The position numbers and the translations under genes are program-made. 64,000 nucleotides of DNA from Azospirillum griseum. GTDB lineage: Bacteria > Pseudomonadota > Alphaproteobacteria > Azospirillales > Azospirillaceae. The notes under the pieces were generated by a model. The model saw only the letters and a list, made by a program, of their open reading frames with translations. It was not told the DNA's origin and did no database searches. Below, piece by piece: positions 25,674 through 34,220 of the stretch; the first letter of the stretch is position 1; each line of letters begins with the position of its first letter. The stretch lies in NCBI RefSeq assembly GCF_003966125.1, contig NZ_RXMA01000003.1:44658-108657 (forward strand), written 5' to 3'.

Positions 25674-26585
25674 TTACGGCCACTTCACCTCCGGCGGCAG
25701 GCTCATCAGGATGGCTTCGGTGTTGCCGCCGGTCTTCAGGCCGAAGGTGGTTCCCCGGTCGTAGAGCAGGTTGAACTCCACATAGCGGCCCCGGCGGATG
25801 AGCTGGTGTTCGCGTTGCTCCGCCGTCCAGGGGCGGTTCATGTGGCGACGGACCAGATCGGCGTAGGTCTCGAAAAAGGCGGTCCCGACATCCTGGGTGA
25901 AGGCAAAATCCGCCTCCCAATTCCCCGAATCGAGGCCGTCGAAGAAGATGCCGCCGACGCCGCGCGCCTCATTCCGGTGGGGCAAGAAGAAGTAGCGGTC
26001 GCACCACTCCTTGTACTTCGCGTAATAATCCGGGTCGTGGCGGTCGCAGGCGGCCTTCAGACCGGCGTGGAAATCCGCCGTGTCCTGATCGTCCGGGATC
26101 ATCGGCGTCAGATCGGCCCCGCCGCCGAACCAGCTTTTCGTCGTGACCAGATGGCGGGTGTTCATGTGAGTGGCCGGGACCAGGGGGGAGCGCATGTGCG
26201 CCACCAGACTGATGCCCGCCGCCCAGAATTCGCCGGTGTCCGCCGCGCCGGGGATGTTGGCGCGGAATTCCGGGCTGAACACGCCGTGGACGACGGAGAT
26301 GTTGACGCCGACCTTCTCGAACACCCGGCCTTTCATCACCGCCATGGTTCCGCCGCCGCCCTCGCCGCCCTCGTGATCGGGGCGGGTCCAGCTCTTGCGC
26401 TCGAATCGGCCGGGGGGCAGATCGGCGTGCGTCCCGGTCAACTCGTCCTCCAGCGCCTCGAACCCGGCGCAAATCCGGTCGCGCAGGCTGGCGAACCACG
26501 CGGCGGCGCGGGCCTTGCGCGCCTCGACAAGGGCCGGATCGGTCGCGGCAACGGCGGAGGCGACGGGCGGAACGGGGGCGGTCAT
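25674..26585 (-). CDS. hemF: Aerobic coproporphyrinogen III oxidase
   Basis: Oxygen-dependent decarboxylation of coproporphyrinogen III to protoporphyrinogen IX in heme synthesis. 303 residues, complete. Motifs are [69 protein letters not shown] and, at the C-terminus, [20 protein letters not shown]. It lies 15 bp after trmL on the same strand, so probably co-transcribed. Genes for the cytochrome bc1 complex, a heme consumer, start divergently just beyond trmL. The N-terminal 25 residues are Ala/Pro-rich and not conserved. Confidence 0.97.
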   Translation of the reverse strand: MTAPVPPVASAVAATDPALVEARKARAAAWFASLRDRICAGFEALEDELTGTHADLPPGRFERKSWTRPDHEGGEGGGGTMAVMKGRVFEKVGVNISVVHGVFSPEFRANIPGAADTGEFWAAGISLVAHMRSPLVPATHMNTRHLVTTKSWFGGGADLTPMIPDDQDTADFHAGLKAACDRHDPDYYAKYKEWCDRYFFLPHRNEARGVGGIFFDGLDSGNWEADFAFTQDVGTAFFETYADLVRRHMNRPWTAEQREHQLIRRGRYVEFNLLYDRGTTFGLKTGGNTEAILMSLPPEVKWP

Positions 26586-26600
26586 GGCAGGCTCGCAGGC

Positions 26601-27077
26601 TCAAAGGACGGGGACAGGGGCGGCAACGGAGTCGGCTGAGGCGGTTTGCCGCAGCGCCTCACCCAACACCATCGCGGCGCTGATCGCAACGTTCAAGGAA
26701 CGGGCGGGCGGGCGCAGCGGGATGACCAGACGGGCGTCGGCGGCCTCATGCACCGCGTCGGGCACGCCAGCACTCTCCTGCCCCACCATGATCCGGTCGT
26801 CGGGGGCAAAGGCGAAACCGGTGTAGGGCTGGGCCGCGCGGGTGGTCAGCAGCACCAGACGCCCGGCCTGCGGGCTGGCGCGATAGGCGTCCCACGAGGG
26901 ATGGCGGACCCAATCCAGATGATCGAGATAATCCATCCCGGCCCGGCGCAGACGGCGGTCGTCCAAAACGAATCCGCAAGGCTCGATCAGGTCGAGCGGG
27001 ACGCCCAACCCCGCCGCCAGCCGCATCAGCGTGCCGGTGTTCTGCGGGATGTCGGGTTGGAACAGGACGAGGCGCAT
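26601..27077 (-). CDS. trmL: tRNA (cytidine/uridine-2'-O-)-methyltransferase TrmL
   Basis: SPOUT-class enzyme that 2'-O-methylates the wobble position 34 of tRNA-Leu isoacceptors. 158 residues, normal length for this minimal SPOUT protein. Conserved motifs are LFQPDIPQNTGTLMRLAAG (Asn-Thr-Gly in the substrate region), DYLDHLDW, VGQESAGVPD and LNVAISAAMVLGEAL, the last two forming the trefoil knot that binds SAM. The ATG at 27077 is chosen because the frame upstream loses all similarity and spans the pet promoter region. Divergent from petA across 272 bp with no other gene. Confidence 0.94.
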   Translation of the reverse strand: MRLVLFQPDIPQNTGTLMRLAAGLGVPLDLIEPCGFVLDDRRLRRAGMDYLDHLDWVRHPSWDAYRASPQAGRLVLLTTRAAQPYTGFAFAPDDRIMVGQESAGVPDAVHEAADARLVIPLRPPARSLNVAISAAMVLGEALRQTASADSVAAPVPVL

Positions 27078-27349
27078 TGGAATCCCTCTGAAAAACCATC
27101 CGTAGGCGTACAAAATCATGCTGCAACGCAGCGCGCGACACCGTGTCCGGCGACAAAGCCTTTTCAAGTGGGCAGCGCAACGGTATACCGCAACCCCGAA
27201 ACACCAGAGTCTCGAACTCTGGGTGACGTGGCGTGCCCGAGGTTCATCGACCCGACGGACAAGCCCGTCAAGTCGTGCTACAGAACGGTCCATCGGTCGT
27301 CCGGCGTGAACCTGCGCACGTCGGGCATGCCTTGAGGAGAAACAGGCTT

Positions 27350-27916
27350 ATGGCTCAGACCACGCATCCGCCCGGGACGGGTGGCCACGCGGCCTCCGGC
27401 GACGGTTCCAACCGCCGCGATTTTCTCTACCTTGCCACCGGCGCGGTTGGCGTTGTCGGGGCCGCTTCGGCGGCTTGGCCCTTCATCAGCAGCATGAACC
27501 CGGCCGCCGACACCCTGGCGCTGGCGTCCATCGACGTCGATCTGGCCCCGGTCGCCGAGGGGCAGGCCATCACCGTCACCTGGCGCGGCAAGCCGGTGTT
27601 CGTCCGTCACCGCAACGCCAAGGAAATCGAGCAGGCCAAGACGGTCAATCTCGGTGAGCTGCGCGACCCGGTGGCCGACGAGGCCCGCGTCAAGAAGCCG
27701 GAATGGCTGATCGTCGTCGGCATCTGCACGCATCTCGGCTGCGTCCCGCTGGGGCAGAAGGTCACGGATCCGCGCGGCGACTTCGAGGGCTGGTTCTGCC
27801 CTTGCCACGGCTCGCACTACGACACCGCCGGGCGCATCCGCAAGGGTCCGGCCCCGGCCAACCTCGTGGTTCCGACGTACGCCTTCACCAGCGATACCAA
27901 GATCCGCCTCGGTTAA
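27350..27916 (+). CDS. petA: Ubiquinol-cytochrome c reductase Rieske iron-sulfur subunit
   Basis: Rieske protein of the bc1 complex; passes electrons from ubiquinol to cytochrome c1. 188 residues. A Tat-type motif NRRDFLYLA (residues 21-29) leads into the single N-terminal membrane helix, which stays uncleaved. The [2Fe-2S] ligands are in CTHLGC (C126, H128; C131 forms the disulfide) and CPCHGS (C150, H153; C152). The ATG at 27350 has GAGGAG 10 bp upstream. First gene of petABC, 28 bp before petB. Confidence 0.97.
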   Translation: MAQTTHPPGTGGHAASGDGSNRRDFLYLATGAVGVVGAASAAWPFISSMNPAADTLALASIDVDLAPVAEGQAITVTWRGKPVFVRHRNAKEIEQAKTVNLGELRDPVADEARVKKPEWLIVVGICTHLGCVPLGQKVTDPRGDFEGWFCPCHGSHYDTAGRIRKGPAPANLVVPTYAFTSDTKIRLG

Positions 27917-27944
27917 GCGGCCTTAAGGTTCAGGAGACCCCGAG

Positions 27945-29192
27945 ATGGCTCAGGCTCAAGCCTCGAAATTCAAGAATCCGGTCGTGAACTGGATCGACAG
28001 CCGCCTGCCGATCTTCACGATGCTGGATCACGAGTACAACCACTACCCGATGCCCCGGAACGTCAACTATCTGTGGGCGTTCGGTGCGATTGCCGGCATC
28101 ATGCTGGTGATCATGATCGCCACCGGCCTGTTCCTGGCGATGCAGTATTCCTCGCACACCTCGCTGGCCTTCGATTCGGTCGAGCGCATCATGCGCGACG
28201 TGAATTACGGCTGGCTGCTGCGCTATGTGCACGCCAACGGCGCGTCGATGTTCTTCATCGCCGTCTACATCCACATGTTCCGTGGTCTCTATTACGGGTC
28301 CTACAAGGCCCCGCGCGAGATCCTGTGGATCCTGGGCGTCATCATCTTCCTCGTCATGATGGGCACCGCCTTCATGGGCTATGTGCTGCCCTGGGGCCAG
28401 ATGAGCTTCTGGGGTGCGACCGTCATCACGAACCTGTTCTCGGCCTTCCCGATCGTCGGCGATCCGATCGTCACCCTGCTGTGGGGCGGCTTCTCGGTCG
28501 ACAACCCGACGCTGAACCGCTTCTTCGCCCTGCACTTCCTGCTGCCCTTCGTGCTGTTGGGTCTGGTGATCCTGCACACGGCCGCGCTGCACGTCTGCGG
28601 GTCGAACAACCCGCTGGGCATCGACGCGAAGGGTCCGCAGGACACCGTTCCGTTCAACCCCTACGTCACGCTGAAGGACGGCTTCGCGGTCGTCATGTTC
28701 CTCATCGTGTTCGCGTTCTTCGTCTTCTTCATGCCGAACTATCTGGGCCACCCGGACAACTACATTCCGGCCAACCCGCTGGTGACGCCCGCGCACATCG
28801 TGCCGGAATGGTACTTCCTGCCCTTCTACGCCATCCTGCGCGCGATCCCCGACAAGCTGGGCGGCGTCATCGCCATGTTCGGCTCGATCGCCCTGCTGCT
28901 GGCCCTGCCGTGGCTCGACACCTCGAAGGTCCGCAGCTGCAAGTTCCGTCCGATCTACCGCCAGTTCTTCTGGATCCTGGCCATCGACGCCCTGGTTCTG
29001 GGCTATGCCGGTGCCATGCCCGCCGAAGGCTCCTGGCTGCTGATCGCCCGGATCGGCACCTTCTATTACTTCTTCCACTTCCTGGTTCTGCTGCCGGTGT
29101 TGGGCAAGCTGGAACGTCCCCTGCCGCTGCCCAACAGCATCAGCGAAGCCGTTCTGAAGGGCGCCCACGCCAAGTCGATGGAGAAGGCCTGA
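27945..29192 (+). CDS. petB: Cytochrome b of the bc1 complex
   Basis: Membrane core of the bc1 complex with quinol oxidation and reduction sites. 415 residues with about eight hydrophobic helices. Heme-ligand histidines lie in the [19 protein letters not shown] and [20 protein letters not shown] helices. The Qo-site PEWY motif is present as [17 protein letters not shown]. The stop overlaps the petC start by one base (TGATG), giving translational coupling. Full length, not fused to subunit IV, as in other alphaproteobacteria. Confidence 0.97.
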   Translation: MAQAQASKFKNPVVNWIDSRLPIFTMLDHEYNHYPMPRNVNYLWAFGAIAGIMLVIMIATGLFLAMQYSSHTSLAFDSVERIMRDVNYGWLLRYVHANGASMFFIAVYIHMFRGLYYGSYKAPREILWILGVIIFLVMMGTAFMGYVLPWGQMSFWGATVITNLFSAFPIVGDPIVTLLWGGFSVDNPTLNRFFALHFLLPFVLLGLVILHTAALHVCGSNNPLGIDAKGPQDTVPFNPYVTLKDGFAVVMFLIVFAFFVFFMPNYLGHPDNYIPANPLVTPAHIVPEWYFLPFYAILRAIPDKLGGVIAMFGSIALLLALPWLDTSKVRSCKFRPIYRQFFWILAIDALVLGYAGAMPAEGSWLLIARIGTFYYFFHFLVLLPVLGKLERPLPLPNSISEAVLKGAHAKSMEKA

Positions 29193-29953
29193 TGCGCGCG
29201 TTGAAGACTGCAATCCTCTCGGCGGCGCTGGCTCTCGGCCTCGCCGGGGCCGCGCAGGCGTCGGAAGCGATTCATCTGCCCAAGCAGAGCTGGCCGCACG
29301 CGGGCATGTTCGGGACCATCGACAAGGCGGCGGCCCAGCGCGGCTTCCAGATCTACAAGGAAGTCTGCTCGGCCTGCCACTCCATGCGTCTGGTCCCGAT
29401 CCGCACGCTGGGCGGCATCGGCTTCAAGGACGACGAACTCAAGGCGCTCGCCGCCGGGTACGAGGTCCAGGGTGGCCCGAACGACGCCGGTGAGATGTTC
29501 ATGCGTCCGGCCATTCCGGCCGACCGCTTCCCGTCGCCCTTCGCCAACGAGCAAGCGGCCCGCGCGGCGAACAACGGCGCGCTGCCGCCCGATCTGTCGC
29601 TGATCGCCAAGGCTCGCGTCGGTGGTGAAGATTACTTGTACGCGTTCCTGACCGGCTTCGAGGAACCGCCTGCGGGCGTCAACCTGATGGCCGGCATGAA
29701 CTACAACAAGTATTTCCCCGGCCATCAGGTCGGCATGCCGAACATCCTTCAGCCCGACGGCGTGACCTTCGCCGACGGCACGAAGGCCACGGTGGAGCAG
29801 CAGGCGCGCGACGTCTCGACCTTCCTCACCTTCGTGGCGGAACCGCACCACGACGCGCGCAAGCAGATGGGCGTCAAGGTCATCCTGTTCCTGCTCGTGC
29901 TGGCGGGTCTGATGTACGCGTCCAAGCGCAAGCTGTGGAGCACGCTGCACTGA
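29192..29953 (+). CDS. petC: Cytochrome c1 of the bc1 complex
   Basis: Membrane-anchored c-type cytochrome that takes electrons from the Rieske centre to soluble cytochrome c. 253 residues: a signal peptide cleaved after AQA (residue 23), heme site CSACH at residues 59-63, a Met ligand in the LMAGMNYNKYFPGHQVGMP region, and a C-terminal anchor (VKVILFLLVLAGLMYA) before a basic tail. Its start overlaps the petB stop. A strong terminator follows 47 bp after the stop, closing the petABC operon. A soluble cytochrome c at 61266 is a plausible electron acceptor. Confidence 0.97.
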   Translation: MRALKTAILSAALALGLAGAAQASEAIHLPKQSWPHAGMFGTIDKAAAQRGFQIYKEVCSACHSMRLVPIRTLGGIGFKDDELKALAAGYEVQGGPNDAGEMFMRPAIPADRFPSPFANEQAARAANNGALPPDLSLIAKARVGGEDYLYAFLTGFEEPPAGVNLMAGMNYNKYFPGHQVGMPNILQPDGVTFADGTKATVEQQARDVSTFLTFVAEPHHDARKQMGVKVILFLLVLAGLMYASKRKLWSTLH

Positions 29954-30000
29954 CCGGTGCACCGTCCCCCGGCTGATGCCGACCGTTGATTTTCGACTGG

Positions 30001-30026
30001 ACAGGGCACCCCTTGGGGTGCCCTGT
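30001..30026 (+). terminator. petABC terminator hairpin
   Basis: A perfect 12-bp inverted repeat (30001-30012 with 30015-30026) with a 2-nt TT centre, then TTGG. It lies 47 bp after the petC stop. In RNA the innermost pairs would open to give a normal loop. The T-run is short. Confidence 0.8.
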
Positions 30027-30061
30027 TTGGTTCTGGGGTCCCGTCAACGGCGGAGGGCGCG

Positions 30062-30616
30062 ATGGATGACGCGAAGGAAATCGCTGCGGTTCTGGATTTC
30101 TGGTTCGGCGAGTCGGCCAAGCCCTTCTGGTTCGTCAAATCCGCCGCCTTCGACCAGGAGGTCGCCGCCCGGTTGGGGCCGCTGCACGAAGCCGCCGCGC
30201 GTGGCGACTGCGACGCCTGGATGGGCAGCGCCGACGGTTGCCTGGCGCTCTGCGTGCTGCTGGATCAGGTCCCGCGCAACATCTTCCGGGGCACGCCCCG
30301 CAGCTTCGCCACCGATCCCCCGGCGCGGGCGGTGGCCCGGCACGCGGTGGATCAGGGATATGATCTGGCCACTCCGCTGGACCGCCGTGCCTTTTTCTAT
30401 TTGCCCTTCGAGCATCACGAGGACATGGGCAGCCAGGACCGCTCCGTCGCGCTGTTCACCGAACGGGTGGGCGACGCGCTGACGGTGGAGTACGCCCACC
30501 GGCACCGCGATGTGATCGCCCGATTCGGGCGTTTCCCCCACCGGAACGCGATCTTGGGTCGCCCCAGCACGGCGGAGGAAACGGCCTTCCTGCAGGGACC
30601 GAACTCGTCCTTTTGA
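30062..30616 (+). CDS. DUF924-family protein
   Basis: A 184-residue soluble all-helical protein. Family motifs are VLDFWFGES (residues 10-18), LCVLLDQVPRNIFRGTPRSFATD and FFYLPFEHHEDMGSQDRSV, and near the end FGRFPHRNAILGRPSTAEE. The fold resembles TPR-like repeats; no biochemical role is established. It begins 36 bp after the pet terminator and converges with the receiver-domain gene 33 bp downstream, so it is probably monocistronic. Confidence 0.9.
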   Translation: MDDAKEIAAVLDFWFGESAKPFWFVKSAAFDQEVAARLGPLHEAAARGDCDAWMGSADGCLALCVLLDQVPRNIFRGTPRSFATDPPARAVARHAVDQGYDLATPLDRRAFFYLPFEHHEDMGSQDRSVALFTERVGDALTVEYAHRHRDVIARFGRFPHRNAILGRPSTAEETAFLQGPNSSF

Positions 30617-30649
30617 TCCGCCCCGCCTTGCCGCGTTGCCCTTGCCGCG

Positions 30650-31531
30650 TTACGACGGCGTCAGCCAACGTTCCAGCGCCGCCAGCAGATCGGCGCGGCG
30701 GACCGGTTTGGTCACGTAATCGTTCATCCCCGCCGCCAGACACCGGCTGCGGTCGTCGGGGTGGGCGTTGGCGGTGACGGCGATGATCGGGATGCGCCCG
30801 CGCTCCCCCGACAGGGAGCGGATGGTTTCCGTCGCCGCGATGCCGTCCACGTCGGGCATGGCAACGTCCATCAGCACCGCTTCCGGCGGCACGTTGGCCT
30901 GGGCGATGGCGGCGACCGCCTCCGCCCCACCGGTGGCCATCTCCACCGAAAAACCGACCTTGGACAGCAGGCCCGCCGTGACCATCCGGTTGGTGGCGCT
31001 GTCATCCACCACCAACAGCCGTCCGCCGCGCGTGCGCGCCCAGCTCATCAGACGTTCGGCGTCGGTCATCCGGCCGGGCAGGCCAACCGGAAGGTCCAAC
31101 ACCACGGCCGCCCCACCGCTGCCCGATGGCTCCAGCGTCAGGCGGGCACCCAGGGGGGCAACAAACCGCCGGGCCAGATCCAGACAGAAGCTGTCCGCCA
31201 CCTCAAAGCCGCCGGTCAGAGAGATTCGCAACTGCGTCGCTTCGGGCTTTCCGGGACCCGCTGCCCCGGATTGTGTGGACAGGCGCAGCGCCACCACGCA
31301 GCCCGCGCTGCGCTCGATCGCGCTCAACAGCAAGGCGTTGACCATCGATCCGACCGCGCCGACATCGCCGACCAGACCGGGCGGCGTGCCGGGGAGCACC
31401 GCCAAATCCAGTACGACGCCCCGCGCCTCGGCGGCCGGGCGGGCGGTGGCCGACGCCAGCCGAAGAAGGGTGGCAGGGTCGAACATCGCCCCGGCTTTGG
31501 TCGCCCCATGATGCAAAATGTCACCGTCCAT
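30650..31531 (-). CDS. Receiver-domain protein with degenerate histidine-kinase ATPase region
   Basis: A 293-residue signalling protein. Residues about 170-290 are a canonical receiver domain: LLVVDDSATNR, the phospho-acceptor Asp in VLMDVAMPDVDG, AVTANAH and DYVTKPVRR. Residues 1-165 resemble the catalytic ATPase half of a hybrid histidine kinase (DVGAVGSMVNALLLSAIE, then FCLDLARRFVAPLGARLTL), but no H-box and no clear N, G1 or G2 boxes are present. It therefore looks like the C-terminal half of a hybrid kinase surviving as a separate gene, or a dedicated phosphate sink. The start codon at 31531 has a poor ribosome binding site. Convergent with DUF924, so no operon partner. Confidence 0.75.
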   Translation of the reverse strand: MDGDILHHGATKAGAMFDPATLLRLASATARPAAEARGVVLDLAVLPGTPPGLVGDVGAVGSMVNALLLSAIERSAGCVVALRLSTQSGAAGPGKPEATQLRISLTGGFEVADSFCLDLARRFVAPLGARLTLEPSGSGGAAVVLDLPVGLPGRMTDAERLMSWARTRGGRLLVVDDSATNRMVTAGLLSKVGFSVEMATGGAEAVAAIAQANVPPEAVLMDVAMPDVDGIAATETIRSLSGERGRIPIIAVTANAHPDDRSRCLAAGMNDYVTKPVRRADLLAALERWLTPS

Positions 31532-31691
31532 GGCGGGTCTTTGGCAAAATGCAAATCAGGTTGCACATCCGACTCGAAATCCGCACAGTGCGGCGACGAA
31601 AACCGGGGTTGCGAGCTGTTCTCAGCAATTTGCAGGCCAACGGGTGATCGGTCAGGACCATGCGCCAGCCCCCCACATTTCAGGAGCGGAT

Positions 31692-32084
31692 ATGACCCTG
31701 TTGGACCGGGGATTTGTTGCGTTCGCCGGGGTGAGCGGCGCCGTGGCCGTGGCGGCGGCGGCCTATGGCCGTCACGCCTTGGTTGGCGATCCGCACGCGC
31801 AGGAACTGTTTCGCATCGCCGGGGACCAGCAGCTTTGGCACGCGCTGGCGCTGCTGGCGCTTGGGCTGTTCAACCGCCGAAACCAGGGGGCGGGGGCGGT
31901 CGCCCTGCGCGGGGCCGCTGGGCTTTTCGCAACAGGAACCCTGTTGTTTTGCGGCACGCTCTACGCGAACGCTCTGGCCGTGACGCTGCCCATCGGCATG
32001 ACCGCCCCGTTGGGCGGCGTGGCTTTCATCGCCGGGTGGTTGATGGTGACGGTCGCGGCGTTGATCGGGCGCTGGTCCGCCTGA
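31692..32084 (+). CDS. DUF423 small membrane protein
   Basis: A 130-residue protein with four hydrophobic helices, matching the DUF423 (YgdD) family. GAFGAH-like residues appear as AAAAYGRHAL near residue 25, followed by QLWHALALLALGL and LFCGTLYANAL, then PIGMTAPLGGVAFIAGWL near the C-terminus. Function is unknown; members are inner-membrane proteins. The ATG at 31692 has CAGGAG 6-7 bp upstream, which rules out the longer open frame. Convergent with the ArsR-type gene, 51 bp apart. Confidence 0.88.
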   Translation: MTLLDRGFVAFAGVSGAVAVAAAAYGRHALVGDPHAQELFRIAGDQQLWHALALLALGLFNRRNQGAGAVALRGAAGLFATGTLLFCGTLYANALAVTLPIGMTAPLGGVAFIAGWLMVTVAALIGRWSA

Positions 32085-32135
32085 TCGCATCACACCGGGT
32101 CAAAACGCGACGGGGCAAAACACGCCCCGGCACAA

Positions 32136-32522
32136 TCACGCGCGTGCGTGGGTTTCGGCACCGGTGGTGGACGGTGCCGCCGCGCTCTCGGCGGCCTCCT
32201 CAATGGCGTCGTCCGCCAACGGCTCGGATGGTTGGCAATACAGGCCATGCAGCGTGCCCATGATGGTCTGCGCCTCATGCCCATTCAGGGAATAATAGAT
32301 GTTCTGGGCGCTGCGCCGGGTCCGCACCAGCTTGTCGCGGCGCAGACGGGCCAAATGCTGCGACAAGGCCGACTGGCTCAACCCCACCAAATCCTCAAGC
32401 TCGCCAACCGACCGTTCCCCCTGACTGAGATAGCACAGGATCAGCAAGCGCCGTTCGTTGCACATCGCCTTCAACAACGCGCTGGCGCGCCGGGCGTTGG
32501 CTTGCAAATCCTCAATCTTCAT
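32136..32522 (-). CDS. ArsR-family repressor, SqrR/BigR-like thiol sensor
   Basis: A 128-residue winged-HTH dimeric repressor. The HTH region reads GELEDLVGLSQSALSQHLARLRRD (approximate residues 40-63), followed by the wing RTRRSAQNIYYSL. It lacks the metal-binding CxC of arsenic sensors but has Cys30 (in LLILCYL) and Cys96 (in GLYCQP), 66 residues apart. That is the same spacing as the Cys pair in the persulfide-responsive repressors SqrR and BigR. Cys21 is a third thiol. The ATG at 32522 is chosen because the open frame upstream is arginine-rich and unconserved. No sulfide-oxidising genes adjoin it; a TusA-like gene lies 1.3 kb away. A perfect palindrome sits upstream as a possible autoregulatory site. 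Confidence 0.87.
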   Translation of the reverse strand: MKIEDLQANARRASALLKAMCNERRLLILCYLSQGERSVGELEDLVGLSQSALSQHLARLRRDKLVRTRRSAQNIYYSLNGHEAQTIMGTLHGLYCQPSEPLADDAIEEAAESAAAPSTTGAETHARA

Positions 32523-32847
32523 CGGTGTCCGTCGCCCTGACCGTTCCGCACAATGCGTTGCACGCTTGGGATCACGGCGCGGTCGCCTGGCCCGAAGCAA
32601 TTGCTTAGTGTGCGTTTATATTCCGTGTGACACATATTTGTCCACCTGTGGAAATCCGCCATGACCAGCCATGACCAGAGCGCCCACCGGCAACCGCGTG
32701 GCCAGGGTGGCACCGGTTAATTCGGTTGCTTAATCCATCGGGAATCACTCACAATCCGTCCGGGAGGTGAAAACGGCTTTGGCCGTCTCTCCGTGCCGCG
32801 TGTGGGCAGGATGCCTTTGGGGGGCTGACAAACCACAGGAGGCCGAT
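32523..32847. promoter_or_regulatory. Divergent intergenic region between the ArsR gene and the repeat-protein gene
   Basis: 325 bp with no gene. It holds the palindrome at 32595-32606, an AT-richer stretch with an imperfect TGTGACACA dyad (about 32626-32634), a second TTGCTTAA element near 32729-32735 that resembles half of the palindrome, a weak 5-bp hairpin at about 32769-32782, and the perfect AGGAGG ribosome site at 32837-32842. Both promoters must lie here, but I cannot place boxes with confidence. Confidence 0.55.
32595..32606. promoter_or_regulatory. Candidate operator: 12-bp perfect palindrome upstream of ArsR gene
   Basis: The sequence AAGCAATTGCTT is fully self-complementary and lies 73-84 bp upstream of the ArsR start, in the divergent promoter region. 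ArsR-type dimers bind such short dyads. A partial copy (TTGCTTAA) occurs near 32729. Assignment is by position and symmetry only. Confidence 0.4.
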
Positions 32848-33747
32848 ATGGCGCATGGAATGGGTGGTGGCAGCGGTTTTGGCGGCCACAATGGCGGATG
32901 GGGTGATGCGGGTTGGGGCACGACCGCGACGACGTTGGCTGCGGGGGCAACCACGGCGACCGGGGACACGGGCTTCGATGTGGTCACGATGAACAGCGCG
33001 GGCGGGACCATCACCGTCTCCGCAATCGAATATCTGATCGGCGGCGTCGGCACCGATGTGGTCACGCTGTCCGCTGCTGGCAACACGCTGTCGGTCCGGG
33101 GCATTGAAACGCTGACCGGCGGCGCTGGCACCGACGTGGTGTTTTTGGCCGGGTTCGGCAACACCATCGCCGTGTCCGGGGTTGAAACGCTCGTCGGCTG
33201 CGGCGGGGCGGACACCATCACCATCACCTCCGGGACCGTCACGGCGTTGGTGAATGGCGGAGACACGCTGACCTTGGCCGCCGCCAACGGGGCCGATCAG
33301 GTGGTGTTGCAGGACGCCGGGTATCGCCCCTACGGCGACAGCAACGGCTACGCGCAGATCGCCAATTTCCAGGCCGGAACGGACAAGATCGTTGTCAGCG
33401 GCGCGTTGCGCGCGCGGGTGGACGACAACAGCGATGGCACGATCGCCTCGGCGGCCCGGGCCACCGGCGCGATCAATCTGTCGACGGACGAGGTGGTGCA
33501 GTTGACCACCACCGTCGCCAGCCTGACCGACACCGATTACGCGTCGGTGCGCACCGCGCTTGGATCCCTGTCCAACAGTTCCAAGGGGGCCGACGCGTTG
33601 GTTCTGGCCACGGACGGCACCAACACCGGAGCCTATCTGATTGTCGACAGCAACGGCGATGGCACGGTTGCCGCCAACGAGATCCGGTTGCTGGGCCTGT
33701 ACACATCCACCACCGGAATCACGGCCAGCGATCTGGTTTACGGCTGA
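32848..33747 (+). CDS. Glycine-rich beta-repeat protein, RTX/haemolysin-like, probably secreted
   Basis: A 299-residue acidic protein with no recognisable N-terminal signal peptide. Residues 1-24 are Gly/His/Trp-rich. Residues 39 to about 142 contain four tandem repeats of 26 residues with the pattern GGxGTDVVxLxxxGNTxxVxxIETL, which should fold as a parallel beta roll. The C-terminal half contains GADQVVL, FQAGTDKIVVSG and Ca-site-like DSNGDGTVAANEI, then LLGLYTSTTGITASDLVYG at the end, resembling C-terminal type I secretion regions of RTX proteins. The ATG at 32848 has a perfect AGGAGG 5 bp upstream, implying strong translation. No type I secretion ABC/MFP genes are adjacent. Function unknown; surface or matrix protein is inferred. 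Confidence 0.75.
   Translation: MAHGMGGGSGFGGHNGGWGDAGWGTTATTLAAGATTATGDTGFDVVTMNSAGGTITVSAIEYLIGGVGTDVVTLSAAGNTLSVRGIETLTGGAGTDVVFLAGFGNTIAVSGVETLVGCGGADTITITSGTVTALVNGGDTLTLAAANGADQVVLQDAGYRPYGDSNGYAQIANFQAGTDKIVVSGALRARVDDNSDGTIASAARATGAINLSTDEVVQLTTTVASLTDTDYASVRTALGSLSNSSKGADALVLATDGTNTGAYLIVDSNGDGTVAANEIRLLGLYTSTTGITASDLVYG
32962..33273 (+). repeat. Four tandem 78-bp coding repeats (26 residues each)
   Basis: In-frame units start at about 32962, 33040, 33118 and 33196. Units 1-3 align without gaps (…TGFDVVTM…, …GTDVVTL…, …GTDVVFL…), each ending in an IE/VE-x-L motif. Unit 4 is degenerate and contains the only Cys of the protein. Nucleotide identity between units is lower than protein identity, so the duplication is old. 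Confidence 0.8.
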
Positions 33748-33844
33748 TCCGCGTCCTGGTGCGCGAAGCGGGGGTGGTCTATGCCCCCGCCTTGCCCGGA
33801 CCATGGCCTGGACTTCCAACCGAAGGGTCGGATAGACTGCGGCC

Positions 33845-34072
33845 ATGGCCGATCATCCGTTGAACACCAAGGGCTTGCAGTGCCCCCTGCCCGTGCTGCG
33901 GGCGCGCAAGGCGTTGAAGGCCATCGCCATCGGCGACACCCTGACGGTGGAGGCCACCGACCCCGCCGCCGTCCGCGACGTTCCGGCCTTTTGCGAGGCC
34001 ACCGGCAACGTCTTGCGGGCCAGCGACGAGGTGGACGGGGTTTATCGTTTCGTCATCGAACGGATCGTTTGA
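33845..34072 (+). CDS. TusA-family sulfur-carrier protein
   Basis: A 75-residue protein of the TusA/SirA/YedF class. The motif GLQCPLPVLRARKAL begins at residue 10, with the persulfide-carrying Cys13 in the CPxP signature, and GDTLTVEATDPAAVRDVPAF follows. Members relay sulfane sulfur to 2-thiouridine synthesis, molybdenum cofactor or sulfur oxidation. Which route applies here is not shown by the sequence. A second Cys (FCEATGN) is common in the family. It lies 98 bp after the repeat-protein gene and 149 bp before the HDAC-family gene. Its nearness to a SqrR-like regulator may be meaningful. Confidence 0.9.
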   Translation: MADHPLNTKGLQCPLPVLRARKALKAIAIGDTLTVEATDPAAVRDVPAFCEATGNVLRASDEVDGVYRFVIERIV

Positions 34073-34220
34073 GGCCATTTGCCGCAGGGCGCGTGATCGC
34101 CCGGCGGTGCGGTGCGGCTGTGACGAATCGTCCCGGATTCCACCTGTACTTTCATCAGCGATCCGGGAAGAATGGTGGTCGGAAACGCCCTGAACACCAA
34201 CGATAACGGCCAAAATCGCC

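Noticed and set aside
25288..25920. A 210-codon minus-strand frame spanning the hemF 3' end and the AT-rich islet
   Set aside because: It is out of frame with hemF and reads as shadow in the GC-rich half; hemF itself ends normally at 25674.
30626..30651. Two near-tandem copies of CCTTGCCGCGTT between DUF924 and the receiver gene
   Set aside because: Just two 12-bp copies with a 14-bp period; no sign of a longer array or of function.
32962..33273. Regular repeats considered as a CRISPR array
   Set aside because: The units are in-frame protein repeats with variable nucleotide sequence, and there are no spacers or cas genes.
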